64,000 bases of DNA. Origin: Amycolatopsis nivea (lineage in GTDB: Bacteria; Actinomycetota; Actinomycetes; Mycobacteriales; Pseudonocardiaceae). Under the pieces are notes generated by a model that saw only the letters and a list, made by a program, of their open reading frames with translations, was not told the origin of the DNA and ran no database searches. Location of the stretch: positions 54,913 to 118,912 of the forward strand of contig NZ_SDLT01000032.1 of NCBI RefSeq assembly GCF_004522235.1, read 5' to 3'. Of this stretch, positions 38,541 to 47,170 are shown piece by piece. The stretch's first letter is position 1, and each line of letters opens with the position of its first letter. The position numbers and the translations under genes are program-made.

Positions 38541-39334
38541 CACGGCCGCCGGGCGGCGGTGGCCATCTCGCCGAGGGCGAAGCGCAGGTCGGCCGGGCGC
38601 AGCGAGTTCACGCTGAGCCAGCCGCCCCGCGCGGGATTGATCCGGACGCGGCCGCGCGGTCCGTCCATCCAGGACAGTTCGCGGCCTGCCCTGGTGCGCC
38701 CGTCGCGGGTCGCGCCGAGCTGGCCGCGGCCGGTCAGCGGTACGACCAGGCCGACGAGGCTGTCCAGCGCCGCCGGGTCTCCGCCGCTGTCGTGGACGAG
38801 GTCGCGCAGCCGGCGCGCGCGCGAGGCGTCGTCCTCGTCGTCGGTGAGCGCCATCGCCTCCTTGACCGCGTGCGCGGGCAGCGTGACCGGCATCGTGCGG
38901 GCCGCCTCGACCTGCGGAATCTCCGCGAGCATGGCGTCCACCAGCGCGGTCTCGTCCACCCGGCGCACCGACAGCGTGTCGGCCTCGAGCCGTTGCCGGC
39001 AGATCAGCGCGGAGGACCGGTAGACGAGTGCGGTGACGGCGGTCGCCCCCTCGGCGTCCGCCACCACCAAATCGACGATGCCGCGGCGTTCGCGCAGTGC
39101 GGTCACGGCTTCCGCGGCGAGGCCGTCCGGTCCGGATTCGTCCGCGAGACCGCGCGCTTGCAGCGCTTGTCCGGCGGTGGCGAACAGGATCTCGCGTTCG
39201 CCCTCGATCCGGCCGTAAGACGGCACCTGCAACGGAAACGGCCAGCTCGCCCCGGCGTGCACGGCCAGCAGGTCGGCCTCGATAAGTCCGATGTGGACGG
39301 TCTCGTCGCCGGCGCGCGGCAGCACGGCGGTCAT
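38540..39334 (-). CDS. EspG-family ESX-specific chaperone
   Basis: 264 residues. VHIGLIEADLLAVHAGASWPFPLQVPSYG near the start and RRGIVDLVVADAEGATAVTALVYRSSALICRQRLEADTLSVRRVDETALVDAMLAEIPQ are typical of the EspG fold, cytosolic chaperones that bind PE/PPE dimers and hand them to the secretion ATPase. It is embedded among likely substrates (PPE-like, EspC-like), as expected for its job. ATGA overlap with the upstream 108-residue gene. Confidence 0.82.
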   Translation of the reverse strand: MTAVLPRAGDETVHIGLIEADLLAVHAGASWPFPLQVPSYGRIEGEREILFATAGQALQARGLADESGPDGLAAEAVTALRERRGIVDLVVADAEGATAVTALVYRSSALICRQRLEADTLSVRRVDETALVDAMLAEIPQVEAARTMPVTLPAHAVKEAMALTDDEDDASRARRLRDLVHDSGGDPAALDSLVGLVVPLTGRGQLGATRDGRTRAGRELSWMDGPRGRVRINPARGGWLSVNSLRPADLRFALGEMATAARRP

Positions 39335-39657
39335 TCGGCTTGCCGTTCGAGTCGCTGGAAGGCTTCCTGCACCCCGGATTCGTGCTCTTGATAGCGCCGG
39401 ATACCCGCCTGCAGCGCCTCGTGGAATCCGGTCAGCTCGGTGTCCGCCGCGCCCAGTTCGCCGGTGAGCCCGGCGTGCCCGGCGGCCTCGCGCAGCCGCT
39501 GCGCCAGGTGCAGGGCGGGCGGCGCGGTGCCGAGCTGCGGGAGCCGGTCGGCGAGCCGTCCCGCCGAACCGACGAGTTCCCCGGTCTGCTCGCCGAGCCT
39601 GCCCAGCGCGGCGACCTGCCGGTCCAGCGCGTTCGGGGCGACCTCGTGGCCGGTCAT
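39331..39657 (-). CDS. 108-residue helical ESX partner protein
   Basis: All-helical: HEVAPNALDRQVAALGRLGEQTGELVG, ALHLAQRLREAAGHAGLTGELGAADTELTGFHEALQAGIRRYQEHESGVQEAF. The segment YQEHE fits the YxxxD/E type VII signal following a helix-turn-helix. No WxG is present, so I cannot call it a classical WXG100 protein; by place (between the PPE-like gene and EspG) it could be the PE-like partner of the PPE-like protein. ATG 39657, stop overlapping EspG. Confidence 0.65.
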   Translation of the reverse strand: MTGHEVAPNALDRQVAALGRLGEQTGELVGSAGRLADRLPQLGTAPPALHLAQRLREAAGHAGLTGELGAADTELTGFHEALQAGIRRYQEHESGVQEAFQRLERQAE

Positions 39658-39673
39658 CGGAAACTCCTGTCGT

Positions 39674-40825
39674 TCACAGCCCGATCACCGGGCTGATGGT
39701 CTTGTCTTCGGGGTGCAGGAGCGGCTGGTCGAGGACCGGCATCTTGTTCTTGTGCTCCTCTTCCTCCTCCTGCGCGGCTCCCGCGCCGCGGCCGGGCATC
39801 ATCCCGTTGCCGCTGGCCGCGCGGGCGGCGGCCATCTCCGCCATCGCCGCGTTGCGGGCGAGCAGAGCGCCCTCCATGCCGAGCGCGGAGCGGATCCCGG
39901 CGGCCATGCCCGATTCGACCGGGGCCGCGGTGGTCAGCGCGCCCCACGGCATGCCGCTGCCCGCGCCGGTCCCGGCCCCGCCGAGCGGACCGGCGTAGCT
40001 CGACGCACTGGTCGACTCGTCCGCGCCGTAGGAATCCGCGGTCGTCGCCCCGGCGGGCGGCGGATTGATCGCGTGCGAGCTCTTGTGCAGGCTGGCTTCG
40101 TAGCGCTGCATCACGTGCACCGCTTCGGCTTTCTGTTCGGCGGCCGCGACATTCGCGGCGAACATGCTGGCCCCGCCGCCCGCGACCGCGCCGATCGCCG
40201 CGCCCATCAACGCACCCGGACCGGCCCCGATCCCGCCCGCTCCGGCGCCGAGGATCCCGCCGATGACCGCGCCCGCACCCGCTCCGGCCGCCGCGGCGGC
40301 GACCACGCCCCCGGTCGGGTCGCCCGGCGGTTTCGGCATGGTGTTGCGCGCGACGGCGAGCGAATCGCCCGCGTTCTGGGCCGCGCCGCCGACGGTCCCG
40401 GCGCGGTCGCCGATCCCGGACGCGCGTTCGCCGAGCGAACCCAGCCGTCCGGAAGCGCGTTCGGCGGCCTGTCCGCTCCAGTTCTCGTGCAGCGTCCCCT
40501 GCTGCGACTTGAGCGAATCGGCGTGCGACCGCATTTCCGAACCGTGCCGCTGCCATTCGGCCGCGACCGTGCTGACGTCGCCGACGTCGGCCTTGTCCCA
40601 CAGCATCTGGTACAGCTGCTGGTGCGTGTAGGCGTTCCAGTTGGTGCTGCCGGGCGGGATCGGGGCCCCGAAGTAGCCCTCCCACACGTTGCGCAGCGCG
40701 GACACGACCGGTTTGGCCAGGTCGCCGACCGGTCCTGCCTTGTCGAGTCCCGCGAGCGCCGAGTCCGCCAGGTTCTCCACCCCTGCCGACGCGGCGTCGA
40801 CCACTGATCCGGATTCGCCGGTCAT
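39674..40825 (-). CDS. PPE-like ESX substrate with glycine/alanine-rich middle
   Basis: 383 residues from ATG 40825, preceded by GAAGGTGGGGGT; an ATG at 40867 lacks such a site. N-terminal 160 residues are helical with ENWSGQAAERASGRLGSLGERASG as the WxG turn (about 108-110), as in PPE/WXG100 proteins. A hydrophobic Gly/Ala segment follows (GVVAAAAAGAGAGAVIGGIL, then IGAGPGALMGAAIGAVAGGG, about 175-220), perhaps membrane inserting. The tail is flexible and ends in EEEEEHKNKMPVLDQPLL. First gene of the six-gene operon; likely exported by a type VII machine encoded elsewhere. Confidence 0.72.
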   Translation of the reverse strand: MTGESGSVVDAASAGVENLADSALAGLDKAGPVGDLAKPVVSALRNVWEGYFGAPIPPGSTNWNAYTHQQLYQMLWDKADVGDVSTVAAEWQRHGSEMRSHADSLKSQQGTLHENWSGQAAERASGRLGSLGERASGIGDRAGTVGGAAQNAGDSLAVARNTMPKPPGDPTGGVVAAAAAGAGAGAVIGGILGAGAGGIGAGPGALMGAAIGAVAGGGASMFAANVAAAEQKAEAVHVMQRYEASLHKSSHAINPPPAGATTADSYGADESTSASSYAGPLGGAGTGAGSGMPWGALTTAAPVESGMAAGIRSALGMEGALLARNAAMAEMAAARAASGNGMMPGRGAGAAQEEEEEHKNKMPVLDQPLLHPEDKTISPVIGL

Positions 40826-40913
40826 ACCCCCACCTTCGCCTCTGCCCGGCAGGCTGTCGCCAGGCACTCGCGCACGGTAAGGGGCGGCGATGAAATCACG
40901 ATGAAAGCTGTGA

Positions 40914-41453
40914 TCACCGGGGCGGGACGAGGTCTCCGCTCTCGATCCTGGCGGCGGTGCGGGCGAGCCACGCGGCGTCGTGCCGGAGCCGCGAAACCAG
41001 GAAATGCGCCTCGATCATCTGCATTTCCGGCAAATCGGCGTTGTCGAGTGTCGCGGACAGCTCGTGCTGCTGGTCGCGGACCCGTTCCGCCCGGTCGCGC
41101 AGCAGGGTCACCGCGCGGGCGGGCGGCAGCGCGCCGAGGTAGGCCAGCGCGATCAGGAACCGGGAATCGAGGTTCGGATCGGCGTCGCGCAGCTGCCGTT
41201 CGATCCGCTCGCGGAAGTCGGCGAGGCCCGCCTCGGTCAGCCGCACCGGCTGCGGATCGCCGTCGCCGTCCGGTTCGACGAGCCCGTTCCGGGTCAGCGT
41301 GCCGACCAGCGTGTACACGGTCGACGTCTTCGGGTTCAGGAACGGATAGCGGGTGCGCAGCTCGCGCAGGAGCGCGTACTGGTGGCGCGGGGTTTCCACG
41401 AGCAAGCCCAGCATCGGCAGCACGAGCGGGTTGTCGAGAGCGTTCGTCGGCAC
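40914..41453 (-). CDS. PadR/VirR-type transcriptional regulator
   Basis: 179 residues from GTG 41453. VLPMLGLLVETPRHQYALLRELRTRYPFLNPKTSTVYTLVGTLTRNGLVEPDGDG is the PadR winged helix with its YxLL..L region. The C-terminal helical part (LRDADPNLDSRFLIALAYLGALPPARAVTLLRDRAERVRDQQHELSATL, then a DUF-like dimer helix) resembles the PadR-like regulators with C-terminal coiled segment. A perfect 15+15-base palindrome covers the divergent promoter, so autorepression and repression of the glucanase-like gene at 41524 are both very likely. Confidence 0.88.
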   Translation of the reverse strand: MPTNALDNPLVLPMLGLLVETPRHQYALLRELRTRYPFLNPKTSTVYTLVGTLTRNGLVEPDGDGDPQPVRLTEAGLADFRERIERQLRDADPNLDSRFLIALAYLGALPPARAVTLLRDRAERVRDQQHELSATLDNADLPEMQMIEAHFLVSRLRHDAAWLARTAARIESGDLVPPR

Positions 41454-41472
41454 CGGACCAGGGTAGCGCACG

Positions 41473-41509
41473 GTAGTCGTATACGAGTACATTGCTCGTA
41501 TACGACTAC
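41473..41509. promoter_or_regulatory. PadR operator, 15-base perfect inverted repeat
   Basis: GTAGTCGTATACGAG-7 bases-CTCGTATACGACTAC. It is centred between the PadR GTG (41453) and the GTG of the next gene (41524), and contains two smaller palindromes CGTATACG, one per arm. Long symmetric sites of this size are typical for PadR dimers of dimers. Confidence 0.8.
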
Positions 41510-41523
41510 TGGAGGAGATGCTC

Positions 41524-42462
41524 GTGATCGTCTTTGGCGTGTGGCCCGGCGTGGTCAGCACGGATCTGGTGCGGCTGGAAACCTTCATCGACGCGCCGCC
41601 GGAGGACGTCGAACGGACCGCGGAAGCGTTGCGGGACCTCGCGAAGGGCACGGAGCGGTTCTACGTGCGGTGCTACCGCAGTTACCGGGGCCCGCACGCG
41701 CCGACGCCGCCGAACCCGGTGCCGTATCTCGGCGACGGGCGAGTGGTCGACTACGTGCTCGGCTACAGCAGCCCGGAGGCCGATCCGGACGGGTTCGCCG
41801 ACGCGGTGCGCGCCGCGGTTCGCGAGGTCGCCGAGTTGGGCGGCGGGAAACTGCAGGTCTGCGAGGAGGTCAACGTGGCCGCGCCGCTGGACGGCGGCAG
41901 TCCTGGTTGCTACGAAGCGCTCGGCGCCGGGCTCGCGGCGGCGCTGGACGAGCGGACGCGGCTCGGGGTCGACGTGGCGATCGGGTTCAACGCCGCGGTC
42001 GCGCTGCCCGGCGATCCGTTCTGGGCCGCGGTGCAGTCGGCAGTGGCTCCGGAGGTGCTGGCTCGGGTTGATTTCCTTGGCCTGGACTTCTTCCCGGACG
42101 TTTTCCGTCCCGTGCCAGCCGACGCGTTGGCCGGTGCGGTGACCCACGTCGTGCGGTCGTTTCGCGAATCCGCATCGGCGATCGGGATCCCGGCGAGCGT
42201 GCCGATTCATATCACCGAAACCGGATGGCCGACCGGGCCGGAGAATTCGGAGGAACAACAGGTTCGGGTGATGGAATCCGTGGCGCGCACGGTGCTCGGG
42301 TTGGCTGCCGAGATCGGGGTGGATACCTACGAGATTTTCGGGCTGCGGGACGGATTGTCGAGCGGCCCGCGGGAAAACCGGTTCGGGCTGCTGCGCGACG
42401 ACTATTCCGCGAAACCGGTGTACGAGACGGTGAAGCGGCTGATTGCCGAGCATTCTTCCTGA
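41524..42462 (+). CDS. GH17-like (clan GH-A) TIM-barrel glycosidase-like protein
   Basis: 312 residues from GTG 41524, eight bases after GGAGGA; an ATG at 41518 touches the ribosome site and is less likely. The C-terminal segment VPIHITETGWPTGPENSEEQQVRVMES contains ETGWP, the nucleophile signature of GH17 beta-1,3-glucanases, and EIFGLRDGLSS...FGLLRDDYSAKPVYETVKRL is the final barrel strand and helix. A possible acid/base Glu lies in VCEEVNVAAP. There is no signal peptide, so it would act in the cytosol, which is odd for a glucanase. Controlled by PadR through the palindrome upstream. Confidence 0.68.
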   Translation: MIVFGVWPGVVSTDLVRLETFIDAPPEDVERTAEALRDLAKGTERFYVRCYRSYRGPHAPTPPNPVPYLGDGRVVDYVLGYSSPEADPDGFADAVRAAVREVAELGGGKLQVCEEVNVAAPLDGGSPGCYEALGAGLAAALDERTRLGVDVAIGFNAAVALPGDPFWAAVQSAVAPEVLARVDFLGLDFFPDVFRPVPADALAGAVTHVVRSFRESASAIGIPASVPIHITETGWPTGPENSEEQQVRVMESVARTVLGLAAEIGVDTYEIFGLRDGLSSGPRENRFGLLRDDYSAKPVYETVKRLIAEHSS

Positions 42463-42595
42463 CTCGAGGATTTGCGAAAGATGGACATTCCGCCGCGCGC
42501 AGGACCCGGTTAGTGCCATCTGGCCCCTGGTCACGGGGAAGGCGAGGCCCGATTCTGGATCGGTCAGAGATCACCAGTGCCTTCAGGGAGATACC

Positions 42596-43246
42596 GTGCG
42601 CAGAAAGAAGTTGGTGGCAGGCGCGTTGGGTGCCTGCGCACTGGTCATGGGCGTGGCGCCAGCGGCCAGCGGCTACGTCGGCGAGCAGTTGCCGGACACC
42701 GCCCGGCAGCCGGCCGGTGCGGCTTATCGCGACGGCGATTCCGCCTCCGCCACGCTGAAGGACGCCGACGGCAACGAGGTCGGTTCCGCGTGGTTCACCG
42801 CCGACAACCGTTCGCACGCCGTCTGGGTCGAGGTGTACCTCACCGGTCATTTCACGCCCGGTTTCCACGGTATGCACGTGCACGAAAAGGGAAACTGCAC
42901 TGTCGGCGACCCGAAGAACCCGTTCACCGCCGCCGGCGGCCACCTGATGCCGATGGATCACCACACCGGACTGCCGATCGGGCAGCTGCCGTCGGTCCAG
43001 GTGCGGTCGAACGGCCGCGGGTACCTCAAGTTCGTGCTGGACACCTTTACTTTGGACCAGCTGTTCGGTCCAAACGGGACCTCGATCATCGTCCACTCGA
43101 AGTCCGACAATTTCGCGAACATTCCCGCCGACCGCTACAGCGTCCGGGGCGACCCGAACGCACCCGTGCCGGACGAGAAAACCAAGGCGACCGGCGATGC
43201 GGGCACTCGGTTCGCCTGCGGGGTGATCACCCGGGACCAGAACTGA
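42596..43246 (+). CDS. sodC: secreted SodC-like Cu(/Zn) superoxide dismutase
   Basis: 216 residues from GTG 42596 with AGGGAG six bases before. Signal peptide MRRKKLVAGALGACALVMGV with cleavage near ASG. Copper ligands His94 and His96 (HGMHVHEKGNC), His116 (AAGGHLMP) and His167 (SIIVHSKSDNF) are present, as is the Cys101-Cys pair (GNC, FACGVI). The zinc Asp is not: the usual HxGDLP is here HHTGLPIGQLPSVQV (Gln130). The sequence resembles the mycobacterial SodC, which is known to work without zinc. Converts superoxide outside the membrane. Confidence 0.88.
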   Translation: MRRKKLVAGALGACALVMGVAPAASGYVGEQLPDTARQPAGAAYRDGDSASATLKDADGNEVGSAWFTADNRSHAVWVEVYLTGHFTPGFHGMHVHEKGNCTVGDPKNPFTAAGGHLMPMDHHTGLPIGQLPSVQVRSNGRGYLKFVLDTFTLDQLFGPNGTSIIVHSKSDNFANIPADRYSVRGDPNAPVPDEKTKATGDAGTRFACGVITRDQN

Positions 43247-43279
43247 CTCCGTCCTTTGTGGACTCAAGTTCAGCGTGCT

Positions 43280-43330
43280 CCGTGAAGGGCTCCTTGCGGG
43301 AATCTGATTCCGGCAAGGAGCCCTTCACGG
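43280..43330 (+). terminator. GTGAAGGGCTCC-type palindrome after sodC
   Basis: 25-base arms (CCGTGAAGGGCTCCTTGCGG + GAATC and complement) with one mismatch and a single-base loop, 33 bases after the sodC stop. Same family as the palindromes at 31021, 32291 and the tandem array. Confidence 0.8.
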
Positions 43331-43375
43331 ACCGGCAGCCGGGGTCGCGGAGGCGGCGGCTACTACGATCGGGGT

Positions 43376-44824
43376 ATGTCTAGTCAGCCGGTCACGCTCT
43401 CGCGGCCCGTGCGGTTCTTCAGTTTCGCGTCCGCGGCGAGTCTGCGCTGGACCGGCTTCGGCGGGGTGCTGCTGCTGGCCGTCGCGGTGTACGCCGGGGC
43501 CGCCGGGATGTCCGGGGTCCTGCCGTTCGCGGGCGGGATCGCCGGTGTCGGGCTGGTGGTGCTCGCGTGGGCGCTGCTGGGCGGGCGCGTCCTTGCCTCG
43601 GACCTTCCCGACGCGGGCTGGCTGAAGCGGACGCTCGCGTTGTGGTGCGGGCCGTTGCTCGTCGTGCCGCCGCTGTTCAGCGGGGACGTCTTCAGCTATC
43701 TCGCGCAGGGTGCGGTGGCCGCGCACGGGTTCGACCTCAACGCCGTCGGGCCGCAGCAAGCACTGGGCTCGGCGTCGGACATCGTCGGGCGGGTCAGCGT
43801 TTACTGGCGCGAGACGCCGTCGCCGTACGGGCCGTTGTTCGGCGCGGTCGAGCGGGTCGTCGCGCAGGTGTCCGGCGGGAATCCGATCGTCGGGGTCGCG
43901 CTGCACCGGCTGATCGAGGTGGCCGGGCTGGTCCTGATCGCGTGGGCGGTGCCGCGGCTGGCGGCCGCGGCGGGGGCGTCGCCGCGGGTCGCGTTGTGGC
44001 TGGGCGTGCTGAACCCGCTGGTTCTGTGGCACGTGGTCGCCGGGACGCACAACGACTCGCTGATGCTCGGCCTGATGGTCGCGGGCGTGGCGATCGCGCT
44101 GAACGCGCAGGGCGACCGGATTCGCTGGTGGCCGCTCGCGGGCGGGGTGCTGCTCATCGCGCTCGGCGCGGAGGTGAAGGTGCCCGCGCTGGTCGCGCTG
44201 GCCGCGGTCGGCACGGCGATTGCCCGGCGGCGCGGGCGGATCGGCGAGTTCCTGCTCGCCGGCGCGGCGATGGTCGTCGTCTTCGCGGCGGTGTCCGCGG
44301 CGGTTTCGCTGGCGTCGGGGATCGGGTTCAGCTGGGTGTCCGCGCTGACGACGTCGGGGGAGGTCAACAGCTGGATGGCGCCGACGAACTGGTTCGGCTT
44401 CCTCGTCGGCGGCATCGGTTCGCTGTTCGGCGCGCACATCACGCAGACGATGATCGGGGTCGGCAAGATCATCGGGTACGTGCTCACCGCGGCCGCGATC
44501 GTCGTGGTGCTGCAGCGGCAGTGGACCGGCCGGATCGACGCGGTCCGCTCGCTGGGGCTGATGCTGAGCGCGGTCGTGGTCTTCGGGCCGGTGGTCCAGC
44601 CGTGGTATCTGCTGTGGGCGGTGATTCCGCTGGCCGCGTCGCTGCCTGCCGGACGCGTGCGGTCGGTGGTGATCACGCTCGTCGCGGTGTTTTCGGTCGT
44701 GCTTCCGCCGGTGGGCGGCAACTTCAGCGGACGCGTCGGGTTGCTGGTGCTCGCGTACGTGATCGGGCTCGCGGTGGTGGTCGCGGCGTTCTTCGCGCTG
44801 CGGAAAGCCTCCACAGTGGACTAA
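43376..44824 (+). CDS. mptB: MptB-type alpha-1,6-mannosyltransferase (polyprenyl-phosphomannose dependent)
   Basis: 482 residues, about 12-14 hydrophobic segments, the GT-C fold. The conserved loop LFSGDVFSYLAQGAVAAHGFDLNAVGP and RETPSPYGPLFGAVERVVAQVSGGNP are the MptB/AftX signatures (acidic residue and TPSPYGP); later APTNWFGFLVGGIGS and VVQPWYLLWAVIPLAA are the further conserved blocks. MptB/MptA extend the mannan backbone of lipomannan at the outer face of the membrane from polyprenyl-phosphate-mannose. ATG 43376. The gene stands alone after a terminator. Confidence 0.88.
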   Translation: MSSQPVTLSRPVRFFSFASAASLRWTGFGGVLLLAVAVYAGAAGMSGVLPFAGGIAGVGLVVLAWALLGGRVLASDLPDAGWLKRTLALWCGPLLVVPPLFSGDVFSYLAQGAVAAHGFDLNAVGPQQALGSASDIVGRVSVYWRETPSPYGPLFGAVERVVAQVSGGNPIVGVALHRLIEVAGLVLIAWAVPRLAAAAGASPRVALWLGVLNPLVLWHVVAGTHNDSLMLGLMVAGVAIALNAQGDRIRWWPLAGGVLLIALGAEVKVPALVALAAVGTAIARRRGRIGEFLLAGAAMVVVFAAVSAAVSLASGIGFSWVSALTTSGEVNSWMAPTNWFGFLVGGIGSLFGAHITQTMIGVGKIIGYVLTAAAIVVVLQRQWTGRIDAVRSLGLMLSAVVVFGPVVQPWYLLWAVIPLAASLPAGRVRSVVITLVAVFSVVLPPVGGNFSGRVGLLVLAYVIGLAVVVAAFFALRKASTVD

Positions 44825-44852
44825 CGCTGGCGCGGCCGGATAGGTTGCGCTC

Positions 44853-45530
44853 ATGGACATCGAGGTGCTCGTGTTCGACGTGCTCGGCACGCTCGTCGAC
44901 GAACCGGCCGGAATCCGCGCAGGGATCCGGAAATTCGCGCCGTCGCTCGCCGCCGCGGAAGTCGAAGAGCTGCTTGCGGTGTGGCAGAAGCACGTCGAGC
45001 AGGAGCAGGGCCGCATTGTCGCCGGGGAACGGCCGTACGTCGCGAGCGATGTCATCGACCGGGAAGCCGCGCAGGCCGTCGCCGATGCGGTCGGTACCGG
45101 CGAGGTCGCCGAGTTGGCGCTCGCGGCCCGCCGACTGCCGCCGTGGCCGGACACGGTGGACGGCCTCGCCCGCCTTGCGGAACGATTCCCGCTGGTCGGC
45201 CTGTCCAACGCGAGCCGGACCGTCTTGCTCGACCTGTGCGCGAACGCCGGATTGCGGTGGCACACCGTGCTGTCCGCCGAGAACGCCCGCACCTACAAGC
45301 CCGCTCCGGACGTCTACCGCCTGGCCATCGACGTCGCCGGTCGCGCACCCGAGCGGCTGCTGATGGTCGCGGCGCACGCCTGGGATCTGCGCGGGGCGCA
45401 GGAAGCCGGGTTCCGCACCGCGTACGTCGGCCGTCCGGTCGGTGACCCGCCGGGTCCCGCCGATCGGTTCGACTTCCACGCCGACGGACTCGCCGACCTC
45501 GCCGAGCAGCTCGAACACGGTCGCGACTGA
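44853..45530 (+). CDS. HAD-family haloacid dehalogenase type II
   Basis: 225 residues. VLVFDVLGTLVD has the nucleophile Asp (residue 9), LVGLSNASRTVLLDL the second motif Ser, TYKPAPDVYRLAID the Lys, and MVAAHAWDLRGAQEAGF the acidic motif (HAWDL) typical of L-2-haloacid dehalogenases. The cap domain is short helical (residues 15-95). These enzymes turn 2-haloacids into hydroxyacids; some actinobacterial members are phosphatases. It lies 28 bases after mptB on the same strand, likely a shared or read-through transcript. Confidence 0.85.
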   Translation: MDIEVLVFDVLGTLVDEPAGIRAGIRKFAPSLAAAEVEELLAVWQKHVEQEQGRIVAGERPYVASDVIDREAAQAVADAVGTGEVAELALAARRLPPWPDTVDGLARLAERFPLVGLSNASRTVLLDLCANAGLRWHTVLSAENARTYKPAPDVYRLAIDVAGRAPERLLMVAAHAWDLRGAQEAGFRTAYVGRPVGDPPGPADRFDFHADGLADLAEQLEHGRD

Positions 45531-45555
45531 GCCTCGGACCAGGCATGATCTCGGC

Positions 45556-47091
45556 GTGACCGATCTCAGCGACTTCGAACAACGGCTCGTCGAAGCGGCC
45601 CGCGAAGGCGAACTGCTCGGCGCCGCCCAGATCGACGTCGCGGACCTCGCCGAAACCGAAAGCCCGGACCATGTCGTACGCGCGCAGGTCCTTCGCGACC
45701 TGCTGCTTGGCAGGCACGGCGACCTCGACCCGCGCGGCATCATGCTGGCCAGGGCCCGGATCACCGGTCTCCTCAACCTCGACGGCGTCTCCGCAGCCGC
45801 CGGGCTGATGCTGCTGACCTGTGTTTTCGACCAGCCGGTGCTCGCACGCCAGGCAAGGCTGCCGCACCTGTACCTGATCGGCGGGCGGATGCCGGGCCTG
45901 CACGCGTCCCGGGTACGGATCGAGGGAGACCTGCACCTGTCCGACGGCGTGCGGATCGCCGGGGACAGCCCGGAAGGGGCCATCCGGTTGATCGGCGCGC
46001 ACCTCGGCGGGAGCCTGCTGTGCCGGGACGCGGAAATCACGAACCCGGCCGGGCTCGCGCTGGAGGCGAGTTCGGCGGAGCTGGGCAGCGGGCTGTACCT
46101 GCACCGGGGAACGCGGATCACCGGCTCCTCGGCCGACGGCGCGATCCACCTCAACGGCGCGTGCATCGGCGGTCCGCTGGAGTGTCAGAGCACCAAGGTT
46201 TCCAACGACCTCGGACCGGCGATCGAGGCGGACACCCTGACGGTCGGCCGCAGCATGCTGATCCGCGATTCGGAGCTGAGCGGCAAGGGCGAGATCGGCG
46301 CGGTGCGGTTGCAGGGCGCGCAGATCGGCGGGCAGCTCGAGTTTTCCGCGACCACGCGCGTCACGTCGCCGGAAGGACGGCTGCTCGGGCTTTCCGACGC
46401 GAAGGCGACCACGGTGTTCATGCCGGACAAACTCGTGTGCCCCGACGGCAACACGAGCGCCGAGTGCGACCACCCCGAACTGGCGTGGCTGGACGGGTTC
46501 ACCTACGCCGCGATCGATCCGTCGTTCGGCTGGCAGCGATGGCTGCACCTGCTTCGCTGCCACACCGAGTACTACGACGCCACCGGTTACCAGAAGCTGG
46601 CGGCTGTCGAGCGGACCGCGGGCCATGACGGCAACGCGCGCACCATCCTGATCGCGCAGCAGGACGACCTGCGCCGCCGTTCGCCGGAAGCGCTCGGCGG
46701 ACGGATGTCGCGGCTGTTCCACTGGATCTGGGGCACGCTGGCCGGATACGGCTACCGCGCTCGGCGTACCGCGGCGGCGTTGCTGCTCGCGCTCGTCGCT
46801 GCCGGAGCGCTCGGATTGTGGGCCGGCGCAACGGAAACCCAGCCCGGACAGCACGCGGCACAACGAGTCGCGACCGGTGCGGCGTGCTCCCCGGTCGAGC
46901 TGATCGGTCTGGGGCTCGACCGAGGTTTGCCGATCGCGCCGACCGGGTTGCGGAGCCGCTGCGACCTCGACACGGCGAGTGTCGCCGGGCAGGTGTTCAC
47001 CGCGGCGATCTGGGGGGTGCAGATCGCGGTGTGGGGACTCGCGACGCTGGCGCTGGCCGGATACACGAACCTGGTGCGCAAAACCGCCTGA
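45556..47091 (+). CDS. beta-helix repeat protein with C-terminal membrane region
   Basis: 511 residues from GTG 45556. After a helical start (LSDFEQRLVEAAREGELLGAAQIDVADLAE) a stretch of about 300 residues consists of short strands with regular GxxLxCxxxxI-like periodicity (IEGDLHLSDGVRIAGDSPEGAIRLIGAHLGGSLLC, AIHLNGACIGGPLEC, AVRLQGAQIGGQLEFSA), as in pentapeptide-like or bactofilin-like beta-helices. Then an alpha-helical part and two hydrophobic segments at the end (TAAALLLALVAAGALGLWAG, FTAAIWGVQIAVWGLATLALAGY). Similar actinobacterial proteins are often called membrane-associated oxidoreductase, but no cofactor motif is visible. Function unknown. Confidence 0.7.
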   Translation: MTDLSDFEQRLVEAAREGELLGAAQIDVADLAETESPDHVVRAQVLRDLLLGRHGDLDPRGIMLARARITGLLNLDGVSAAAGLMLLTCVFDQPVLARQARLPHLYLIGGRMPGLHASRVRIEGDLHLSDGVRIAGDSPEGAIRLIGAHLGGSLLCRDAEITNPAGLALEASSAELGSGLYLHRGTRITGSSADGAIHLNGACIGGPLECQSTKVSNDLGPAIEADTLTVGRSMLIRDSELSGKGEIGAVRLQGAQIGGQLEFSATTRVTSPEGRLLGLSDAKATTVFMPDKLVCPDGNTSAECDHPELAWLDGFTYAAIDPSFGWQRWLHLLRCHTEYYDATGYQKLAAVERTAGHDGNARTILIAQQDDLRRRSPEALGGRMSRLFHWIWGTLAGYGYRARRTAAALLLALVAAGALGLWAGATETQPGQHAAQRVATGAACSPVELIGLGLDRGLPIAPTGLRSRCDLDTASVAGQVFTAAIWGVQIAVWGLATLALAGYTNLVRKTA

Positions 47092-47170
47092 CCTGCCGCG
47101 CTGCTCACAGCAGATCTGCCGTCGGCAGAGAAGGCGGACGCGACGGGTTCCGCGGCGGCAAGGTCGGGGC

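Noticed and set aside
43325..45292. 655-residue frame antisense to mptB and the HAD gene
   Set aside because: No domain pattern, strongly Arg/His/Asp-biased composition, and it runs across two well supported genes and a terminator.
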